This document shows, one piece after another, positions 1 to 6,586 of a stretch of 12,961 bases of DNA. Position 1 is the stretch's first letter. Each line of letters starts with the position of its first letter. This DNA is from Willaertia magna (Eukaryota; Heterolobosea; Eutetramitea; Acrasida; Naegleriidae). Location: contig CADWAF010004196.1 of assembly GCA_902984215.1 (NCBI GenBank), forward strand, positions 1 through 12,961, given 5' to 3'. A model generated the notes under the pieces. That model did not search any database. It was not told the origin of the DNA and saw only the letters and a list, made by a program, of their open reading frames with translations. The translations under genes were made by a program, and so were the position numbers.

Positions 1-25
1 TTATTTGTTAAACAATTATATAGAA

Positions 26-43
26 TGCGACAAGTTTGCGCGA
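26..43. other. GC-rich island at the unit junction
   Basis: TGCGACAAGTTTGCGCGA is conspicuous in a sequence this A+T rich. It contains a short imperfect dyad (CG-a-CAA-gt-TTG-CG). It is preserved at 6373-6390, with the only nearby difference just outside it. A protein-binding, recombination or replication site is possible, but nothing here assigns a function. Confidence 0.45.
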
Positions 44-50
44 AATAAAT

Positions 51-66
51 CTTAGGATTCTAATTG
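51..66 (+). repeat. 16-bp direct repeat, left copy, unit 1
   Basis: CTTAGGATTCTAATTG. The same 16 bases occur near the right end of the unit at 6129-6144, and both are followed by A-rich sequence. The pair therefore brackets the gene-free junction between units. Confidence 0.75.
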
Positions 67-115
67 TATAAAAATAAATAAATTTTTATTCTCTAAAAAA
101 TAAAAAAAGCCTATA

Positions 116-158
116 GATTCTAAAATATTGATTTATATGGAATCAAATATTTTAGGAT
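116..158. other. Imperfect hairpin downstream of the minus-strand gene
   Basis: Arms 116-133 and 141-158 pair with a few mismatches around a 7-base loop. The core is CTAAAATATT against AATATTTTAG. It lies about 80 bp past the end of the minus-strand gene and is kept in unit 2, so it could be a transcript 3' structure or a DNA-processing site. In a sequence this A+T rich some dyads arise by chance, but two conserved 18-base arms are less expected. Confidence 0.45.
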
Positions 159-910
159 GGCATTTAATATGAATATAAGAATAAATTTCAATATTAATAT
201 GAATTAAAAAATAAATTATTTTATTAAATTACAAATATTTTATCTTTTTATCTTCTTCGATTTGTTACTTTTATTAGTTAAAGCAGATTTATTCTTACTG
301 ACACTACTTTTTTTGCGTCTTTTTCTTGTTGTTATTTCATTTGTTAGTTGTTTAAACTGTTTCTTTGTGTATTTCTTTCTTTTAACCTTTTCCTTCTAAA
401 CTTCTTCATTATTAATACAGTACATGTTATACGGTTATAGATAAAAGTACTTTACTTTTAGATTTTTAAATATAACAACTTTTACAATACTTTCCATATA
501 TTTGCAAGAATACAAATATTGTTTAATATCAGTTTTAAAACTAATATATATTCTGTCTATTAATAAAGCAACAATTATAGTTGTGTCTGTACTTGAATAT
601 AAATTAATAATAAGACACATTGAATAAAAGTAAAATTATAAATCAAATATACAATTAAGTCTATCGACTTTTAGAATTCGTTAACTTTAAAATCTGAATC
701 ATGCTTTTTAATGAATTTGGACTCAAAAGAGAAGATAAATGATTGTGGATCAAGTTGATAGAATAGAGGTTATATTTTTTCTTTACTTCTAAAACCAAGA
801 TGAACTATGATTATACATTCAGTTTTGTAGTGTACACTTTAATGAAAGTTACGTTTATAAGTCTTTATCCATATACAAAGAAAAACAAGTATTTTCTTTG
901 AATTAAACCA

Positions 911-984
911 CTATTTAATATTAATATTAAGCAAATGTTTAATATTAATATTAAAAATAAATTTAATATTAATATTAAACTTAC
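911..984 (-). other. Intron 9, unit 1 (74 nt, three palindromes)
   Basis: GTAAGT...AAATAG. Two exact palindromes (938-955, 962-979) and one variant (914-931) fill the intron. It splits the methyltransferase between its AFFCSD strand and its Trp-Ile-Lys strand. Confidence 0.82.
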
Positions 985-1672
985 CTATAAAATAAAAGAT
1001 ACATCACAATCACTACAAAAAAACGCTATTGTTGAACTAAAGGAAAAGTCGAAATTAATATTAATATTATTCAACAATTATTTTAATTCATCATTAGTAA
1101 TCTTTTTATCATAGGTATACTCAAAAATACTATAGGGTAAATCACAAATAATTAAATCTAGCTTTTGTTTATTTTCAATTTTACTTGTAAAATACTTAGA
1201 GAATAATAAATTAAAACAGTTCAATATTACAACAAAATTATCAGCTCCAGTTAAAAAATAAAATTTAACCTTTTTACTTAGTTCACCAATTAAAATTACA
1301 AGTTCATTAGTTAGAACCTTAGTATTTATAGTAATACTTTATTCTACTTCAAGCTTAACCTTCTTAATTAATTCTATAAACTGTAATACCTTCTTTTTGC
1401 CAGCACTTTTATAAACATTCTTAATTGTAACATCAAAAAAACCAAAAAACAACTTGCTATATAAATTCAACACCTTAAGTAATAAACTTTTAAATACTTT
1501 TTCACTAGACAAAAATTGTAAAAATGCTTAATAAACTTCTTCTTCAACATATTTCATAGAAATACCACTAACAATAAAAGAGTTAATACTGTTAACAAGC
1601 TTTCTTTTTATACTTTATTTAGCATGTGCAAAATTAAACAATTTCAACATGATATTTTAATAATTTTCTTCT

Positions 1673-1710
1673 CTAAAAAATTTAATATTAATATTAAAAA
1701 AAAAACTTAC
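1673..1710 (-). other. Intron 7, unit 1 (38 nt)
   Basis: GTAAG, ten T, palindrome (1681-1698), then TTTAG. This is the most compact example: almost only splice sites plus the element. Confidence 0.78.
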
Positions 1711-1878
1711 CTTCGCTAACTCCTTCTGGAAAAGAAGATTAATTATTAATACATATTTTATGTATAAAATGTCTTTTAGCAATTGATTAAAAAAATTAAA
1801 CTTTTCAATGATGTTACTAGAGTTGTGTATAGCTGCCAACATTTTTAGTTTTTCTTTAAGAATGTTGTAGAGTAAATG

Positions 1879-1919
1879 TTTAAAAAAATTAATATTAATA
1901 TTAAAATAAAAATACTTAC
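1879..1919 (-). other. Intron 6, unit 1 (41 nt), acceptor lost
   Basis: GTAAGT donor and palindrome are present, but the acceptor AAG of unit 2 reads AAA here (change at 1879). Splicing at this site should fail in unit 1. Confidence 0.72.
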
Positions 1920-2155
1920 ATATAGATGAATAATTCTATATTCACTCAACTTTTTCTTATCTTCTTAACTAAGTTTCTCAAAATAATACATCTTAACCAT
2001 TGATACATAAGTATTACTATGAATTAAAACAATATAGTTTTTAATAATTAAAGCTAAGTTTTATAAAACTAAAGCCACATTTTCTAGTTTATTGTGTCTC
2101 TTAGCAGAATGATAGCTTTTAAACTGCTTTTTAATGTTTTTCTTAAATATAATGG

Positions 2156-2213
2156 CTTCATTTTAATTTAATATTAATATTAAAAAAAAAACTCAATATT
2201 AATATTAACTTAC
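2156..2213 (-). other. Intron 5, unit 1 (58 nt)
   Basis: GTAAGT...GAAG with one exact palindrome (2167-2184) and one diverged one beside the donor. Confidence 0.75.
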
Positions 2214-2563
2214 TTTTTAGCTTAGTGATTAATACAATACTAGAATTATCATTTATACTCTTTTCACCATTACTTATCTTATCCACAATATTTATTATAT
2301 GAACTATTTTAATATTTTTTAATTGCTCAAATTCTAGTAGAATAGTAACACATAAAACAAGTAACATAACTGAATTAGTATTGTATTTTTTTATAATTTT
2401 TTTTCCATTTTGAAGTTCTAGTACTTGTTTAAAGAAAAATGTTCTTTTTTATTATTGTTTACTCTTTTTTTCTTCTTTAAGAAAGCAGTTTCATATAAAA
2501 ATATTAGTTGTTTTACTACATCAATTATGGATACTAGATTTATAGACTCATAAATTATTGGTA

Positions 2564-2604
2564 CTAAAAAAATTTTAATATTAATATTAAAATAAAATAC
2601 TTAC
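2564..2604 (-). other. Intron 4, unit 1 (41 nt)
   Basis: GTAAGT...TTTTTTTAG with an exact palindrome at 2574-2591. Removal joins KCRLK to IPIIYESI in frame. Confidence 0.82.
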
Positions 2605-3044
2605 TTTTTAACCTACATTTTGTAGGAATTTTTTTAACTTCTTTTTTTTCTTCTTCATCTTCCTGTTGCCTTAAATCTTTATTATAACTTACAAAAAACG
2701 TTACCATATACTTTAAACTTGATAAAAACTTATTAGTGCTTACATTTTGAATTGTTTTTTGGTAAATATATGTAAATAACTGATAAAAGCACTACTGGAA
2801 GGTGAAGAAATAATATTAGGTGTTAAAAGACTTGAATTGTTAGCTAAGCTAATATTATTATGAATTTGATCAATTAAATCTTTATCAAATTCTTTTTATT
2901 CCTCAGTAGTCAAAGTAAAAGGGTTATTTTCATTACTTCTTTTACTAATATCTAAATCCTTTAATTCGTCATAACTAATTCTCTAGATATCTAAAGTAGT
3001 GTAATCATTTTTCCATGTAAAAGATCCAAACTCAACAATAGCAT

Positions 3045-3089
3045 CTAAAAATTTAATATTTATATGTAAAAAATAAAAATTAAACTTAC
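3045..3089 (-). other. Intron 3, unit 1 (45 nt)
   Basis: GTAAGT...TTTTTAG, with only a degraded palindrome (AATATTTATATG on the plus strand). Confidence 0.7.
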
Positions 3090-3286
3090 TTTTTAATGAT
3101 TTAAAAATAATAAAAGAGTCCAAACTGAAGAAATTTTTGTCATATGCTGCTAACGTGCAGTTAATAAAGTAAAAAATGTAATTAACAATTATTTTCCTAT
3201 GAACAAAAGCATTATAAAAGGATACTCTAATAAAGCTGTCACTAAATGTTCTCATAATTGTAAAAAAAAGCTTATTATTAACTTTA

Positions 3287-3332
3287 CTTAATAAAAAATT
3301 TAATATTAATATTAAAATTACTAAATACTTAC
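3287..3332 (-). other. Intron 2, unit 1 (46 nt)
   Basis: GTAAGT...AAG with one exact palindrome (3299-3316). Removal would join the OB-fold exons, but unit 1 then has a frame break at the A-run 3262-3269. Confidence 0.75.
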
Positions 3333-3486
3333 CAATATCATTATTAACCATTGCATCAGTGGTGTCATCTGGAATAGTATTAGTATAATCAATTCTTTAT
3401 TTATTCTTTAAGAAAGCTAAAACCTTTTTAACACTATTTACTACAACTAATACCCAAAAATGATCAATGTAATTCTTTTGGGATTT

Positions 3487-3585
3487 CTATTAATATTAAT
3501 ATTAAAGAAACATTTAATATTAATATTAAATGAAACATCATTTAATATAAATATTAAAAAAGTTTAATATTAATATTAAACTTAC
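3487..3585 (-). other. Intron 1, minus-strand gene, unit 1 (99 nt)
   Basis: GTAAGT donor and TAG acceptor. It holds four palindrome copies (two exact at 3513-3530 and 3563-3580, two variants), so it is almost wholly built of the element. The flanking exons keep phase 0. Confidence 0.75.
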
Positions 3586-3590
3586 CTTAG

Positions 3591-3837
3591 CCTTCAATTT
3601 TACTATTTTTTTGTGATGAAAATAAGTTTGTTTTCTATACTTTCGGTTATCGCTAAATTGGTTTTTGTTTGTTGTATAAAACTAAATATTGGTGATAATT
3701 AGATTGTTGGATTACTGTTTAGTGAAAAAGTAATTAAAGTTCTAAGAGATGATGTTGTGGTAGTAGAAAATGTTGTTTCTTTATGAATTTGTTGTATACT
3801 TTATATAAAGGTGGTTGCTTAGTTGAATGGAGTAGAT
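3591..3837. promoter_or_regulatory. Divergent intergenic region, unit 1
   Basis: The two genes run outward from here. Bases 3661-3765 are identical in both units, unlike most stretches of that length. The region is open on the plus strand from ATG 3616 to TGA 3784 and also on the minus strand if TAA/TAG are read through, so it may hold exon 1 of either gene. A shared bidirectional promoter is inferred from the layout. I see no certain core promoter motif. Confidence 0.35.
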
Positions 3838-6071
3838 ATGACTATTGTTGAACTATTTTTTGGAAAATTGTTTTTTTAAAAAAATGAGTAACCTAAAATG
3901 TTTACTAATATTTATTCATTAGAGTATGTTGAATGTAAGTTTAATTTTATTATTATTATTAATATTTGTAGTTACTGGAAAAAGTGAATTATTTAACTAC
4001 ATTTTATTGAATCATTTAAGGTATGATATTAAAAAGTAAGTATTTTTGTAGCCTATAATTAATTTCATTTTTAAAAAGTATCTTGTAAGTAATAGATAAT
4101 GCAAAACTTAAGAAAAACAATAAAATTATTTTACTATGAAATACTAAAGATACTAAAGAATAAAAATTGATATAATATTACACAATTGTTTTATTTTACA
4201 TTATTTTTAAGACATAATTGTGTTATTGTTCTTTTAAAGTATTTTAATGACTTAGATTTATGGTTTATATTTATTTTTTATTTTGTTTTATTTAATATTA
4301 ATATTAAATTTTATTCCAATTTACAAATATCTATTTTTTACAACAAATTAATTTCCTTTAAACAAGTTATCAAAGAAAAATTCTATAACAAATTGTATTC
4401 TCAAACACATTATAAAGTATTCCATGTTGATAACTTTGATGTTGATTATGTTTATTGAAAATTTAATTTCAATAGACCTACACAATCAAATTTTCATATT
4501 TCAGCTCTATTTTACAATTTCTTTAAAATTAATGTTCCTTTTATTTACAACAATTAGTTTTTCTGCAATGATTTGTTTAAAAAAGCTTTCTTTAGTTGTA
4601 AAGTAATGAAAGATTTAAAGCATATAAAATTTAGCTTTACAAATTTCTCAAAAATAACTATATCTGAAGCAACTAAAGATGAAGTATTTAATAATCTATT
4701 AAAACTTGACTAAATTGTAAAAAACCAGTATTTGAACATTGATTTTTATAGATTTGTAATATTATTAAACTATATACTTGCTTTTGATATTGGTGTAATT
4801 AGTATCTTGTATGGTATTTATGAAAATTTAAAGCATAAACTATTAATCTTTTTAAAAGTTGATGTAAATTTTTTTAAGAGAATTTACAAAGTAAGTAAAT
4901 TAATATTCATATTAATTTTTATTAATCTTTTATTTAATATTAATATTAAATTTATCAAGTTCTTTTGATTAATGAGAAAAAAGTAATCTTTTTTGAATAA
5001 ATAAATAAGTTCGTTATTTTTCATAGTTTATAACATATTTATAAAATAACTAGTACTTATGTTTAATATATATTTACTAATTTTTACTTACTTAAACTAA
5101 TAAAAGTTACTTTTCTATCATAAATAAAATTAAAAACAACGAAACTATCTTTAACATAACTTATAAAATTTTATAACGTTATTGCTTTAGCTTATCAAAA
5201 ATGTTGTTATAACTTTGATAAAGCAAATAAATACAACATAGTTTAATATTATTATGTTGCTTACTTCAATAATTTAAAGCTTCTTTTAGAGTTTTTTATA
5301 CCTACTTTAAAAGACTATTACTATACTCTTAAGACAAATAATAAAGTGTTGTTCGATGAATGTAAAAATGTAATAATGATTATCTTATTATTTACTAAAA
5401 ACTGATTATATGCTAATACTGAACTTTTACAGTCTTTATTAATGAAATACTAGAAAAATCATAATCTTGACTTACATAACATTATTTTCAACAACATAGC
5501 TGGCTTTAATGAAGAGGTAGATGAAATAGTATTTAGTTTTTTAGCAAAAAATGAAAAGAATCATTTAGTAGAAAATATTTTTGTTAAAAAAAACAAAGAT
5601 TTTTTATTGATTAATACGGTATATGAAATTAACTTTTGTTTTGATGAAAAATACGTTATAAAAAGAAAATATTTAACAATTATAAATTGTAGTATACAAA
5701 GAGTAACAATAGAATTAAATTAAATATATTTAAAAGTTACAAGTGAGTATTTTTTTATAATTAATACAAAATATAGCTCATGTGGTTCTCAATTTTCTGT
5801 TTTATTTGACATTTCTAATGATGAACTGATTTATTGTGAAGATTATGAGAATGTTGATGATATAGTAGATTTTAGTTCTTTAAATGTAAAAGCTTTAGTA
5901 AAAAGTCATTTTGAAAGCATTTACAATTATTTTTCTAGTTTAGCAGGGTGTCGAAAAGTTTTAGATTTATTAAAGATGAAAAAGAATCCTTCTTTTATAC
6001 TTAATGTCCCTTTGGACAATTTAAATGAAGATGAAGATTTAATAGTGATAGATATTTATGACGATTTCTAG
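3838..6071 (+). CDS. Unrecognised 688-residue protein, five exons
   Basis: I do not recognise this protein. Exons 3838-3934, 3972-4035, 4052-4084, 4113-4890 and 4977-6071 sum to 2067 nt, exactly 689 codons ending in TAG. About ten TAA/TAG codons are read as Gln. Three in-frame TGA codons occur at 4168, 4456 and 5403; the first two are also in unit 2. ATG 3838 was chosen because the frame from 3616 (also ATG) is cut by TGA at 3784 and overlaps exon 1 of the divergent gene. The protein is rich in Phe, Ile, Leu, Asn and Lys, with hydrophobic stretches in exon 4 (about 4186-4310 and 4741-4830). The last third is more polar and ends in an acidic tail rich in Asp and Glu. A short TGKSELF in exon 2 resembles part of a Walker A loop but lacks its glycines. 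It is divergent from the methyltransferase gene and may share a promoter with it. Confidence 0.6.
3935..3971 (+). other. Intron A, plus-strand gene, unit 1 (37 nt)
   Basis: GTAAGT...TTTGTAG with an ATT/TTA run in place of the palindrome. Confidence 0.7.
4036..4051 (+). other. Intron B, unit 1 (16 nt micro-intron)
   Basis: GTAAGTATTTTTGTAG, with full donor and acceptor in 16 bases. Removing it joins the open frame on either side. Introns this short are known from heterotrich ciliates (about 15 nt). Confidence 0.6.
4085..4112 (+). other. Intron C, unit 1 (28 nt)
   Basis: GTAAGT...TTAAG. Its removal moves the frame into the long exon 4. Confidence 0.55.
4291..4308. repeat. 18-bp palindrome inside exon 4 of the plus-strand gene
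   Basis: TTTAATATTAATATTAAA read in frame as FNINIK, with no clear splice sites around it. The unit 2 counterpart (10909-10926) has changed to TTTAATAATAATATTAAA and lost its symmetry while staying open. Confidence 0.7.
4891..4976 (+). other. Intron D, unit 1 (86 nt)
   Basis: GTAAGT donor, exact palindrome at 4933-4950 and acceptor ATGAG. A nearer AG at 4959 would give the wrong frame, so 4976 was chosen from phase. Confidence 0.6.
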
Positions 6072-6085
6072 TTTACACTAATAAA

Positions 6086-6103
6086 TTTAATATTAATATT
6101 AAA
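6086..6103. repeat. 18-bp palindrome in the 3' flank of the plus-strand gene, unit 1
   Basis: Exact copy lying 14 bp past the proposed TAG and overlapping the region of an AATAAA (6080-6085). It is one of the few copies outside an intron. Confidence 0.75.
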
Positions 6104-6128
6104 TTTTTTTTTTCTTTATCCAGGAACA

Positions 6129-6144
6129 CTTAGGATTCTAATTG
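6129..6144 (+). repeat. 16-bp direct repeat, right copy, unit 1
   Basis: Exact match to 51-66, lying 58 bp past the proposed stop of the plus-strand gene. Confidence 0.75.
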
Positions 6145-6372
6145 GTTAATATAAAAAAAATAAAATCTTTAACTTTTTTCATAACAATTTCATATAAAAT
6201 ATCTTCATTAAACAATAAAGAACTACTTTCCATCTTTCTCTTTTTAAAAATCATCATCCAATCGGAAGCCAATTAATTGCTGTTTTATTTTTTTTGTTTT
6301 ATTTTTTTTTTTTTGAAGATTGGTACTGATATATACCTTGTAAACTATTATTTGTTAAACAATTATATAGAT

Positions 6373-6390
6373 TGCGACAAGTTTGCGCGA
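6373..6390. other. GC-rich island at the unit junction, unit 2
   Basis: Unchanged copy of the island at 26-43, in the same position relative to the unit boundary. Confidence 0.45.
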
Positions 6391-6397
6391 AATAAAT

Positions 6398-6413
6398 CTT
6401 AGGATTCCAATTG
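6398..6413 (+). repeat. 16-bp direct repeat, left copy, unit 2
   Basis: One change (T to C) from the other copies. With 6129-6144 it flanks the roughly 250-bp inter-unit segment. Confidence 0.7.
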
Positions 6414-6462
6414 TATAAAAATAAATAAATTTTTTTTCTCTAAAAAATAAAAAAAGCCTATA

Positions 6463-6505
6463 GATTCTAAAATATTGATTTATATGGAATCAAGTATTTT
6501 AGGAT
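6463..6505. other. Imperfect hairpin, unit 2 copy
   Basis: Counterpart of 116-158 with arms 6463-6480 and 6488-6505. One arm base has changed (A to G). Confidence 0.45.
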
Positions 6506-6586
6506 GGCATTTAATATGAATATAAGAATAAATTTCAATATTAATATGAATTAAAAAATAAATTATTTTATTAAATTACAAATATT

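Larger units (their letters stand above)
1..239. other. Gene-free junction, left part of unit 1
   Basis: No supported reading frame. This is the 3' flank of the minus-strand gene. It holds a GC-rich island (26-43), one copy of a 16-bp direct repeat (51-66), an imperfect hairpin (116-158) and, on the minus strand, an AATAAA at 220-225 just past the proposed gene end. Together with the end of the other unit it forms the convergent region between two genes. Confidence 0.7.
240..3660 (-). pseudogene. OB-fold / DNA adenine methyltransferase gene, damaged copy
   Basis: Unit 1 copy of the minus-strand gene; see 6587-10278 for domains. Exons run from about 3660 down to 240 with TAA/TAG read as Gln. 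The methyltransferase end is clear: DLPY at 1132-1143, a Trp-Ile-Lys strand with Trp at 869-871 (kept here, changed to TAG in unit 2), and the C-terminal SAM-binding segment at 435-620. That segment reads Tyr-Ser-Ser-Thr-Asp-Thr-Thr where the family has Phe-x-Gly-x-Gly-Thr-Thr. A Lys/Arg-rich tail follows and TAA at 240-242 is the proposed stop. Breaks specific to this copy are: one T lost in exon 3 (A-run 3262-3269), a net gain of two bases in exon 5 (2397-2404), an acceptor AG changed to AA (1879), and missing segments near 1651 and 1455. It is probably not functional unless the breaks are read errors. The start is not resolved. Confidence 0.7.
1..6347. repeat. Tandem repeat unit 1 (6347 bp)
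   Basis: The first of two head-to-tail copies. The opening bases (TTATTTGTTAAACAATTATA) recur at 6348 and the closing bases (CTTGTAAACTA) recur at the end of the window. It holds a damaged copy of the minus-strand methyltransferase gene and the better copy of the plus-strand gene. Relative to unit 2 it lacks about 110 bp near 1651, 92 bp near 1455 and 70 bp of intron near 984. The boundary is placed by matching the window start, so the true biological ends of the unit are unknown. Confidence 0.97.
6072..6347. other. Gene-free junction, right part of unit 1
   Basis: 3' flank of the plus-strand gene. It holds AATAAA (6080-6085), a palindrome (6086-6103), the 16-bp direct repeat (6129-6144) and long T runs (about 6282-6314). 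I see no RNA gene or reading frame. It continues into 6348-6586 of unit 2. Confidence 0.7.
6348..6586. other. Gene-free junction, left part of unit 2
   Basis: Counterpart of 1-239 with the same island, direct repeat and hairpin, and no reading frame that I can support. Confidence 0.7.

Noticed and set aside
911..984. Self-splicing group I or II intron
   Set aside because: It is far too short, lacks catalytic core features, and has spliceosomal GTAAGT/AG ends.
3487..3585. Serial palindromes as a CRISPR array
   Set aside because: Spacers are only a few bases and irregular, the repeats lie within an intron, and the setting is eukaryotic.
3616..3786. A plus-strand start at ATG 3616 with a hydrophobic, signal-like N terminus
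   Set aside because: The frame meets TGA at 3784 and overlaps minus exon 1, where a CAA-TAA silent change supports the other strand. It is not excluded.
3972..4035. TGKSELF as a Walker A (helicase or ATPase)
   Set aside because: The upstream glycines of GxxGxGKS are missing after splicing and no Walker B is evident.
6282..6314. T runs as a bacterial-type terminator
   Set aside because: There is no preceding stable GC stem, and the context is eukaryotic and A+T rich.
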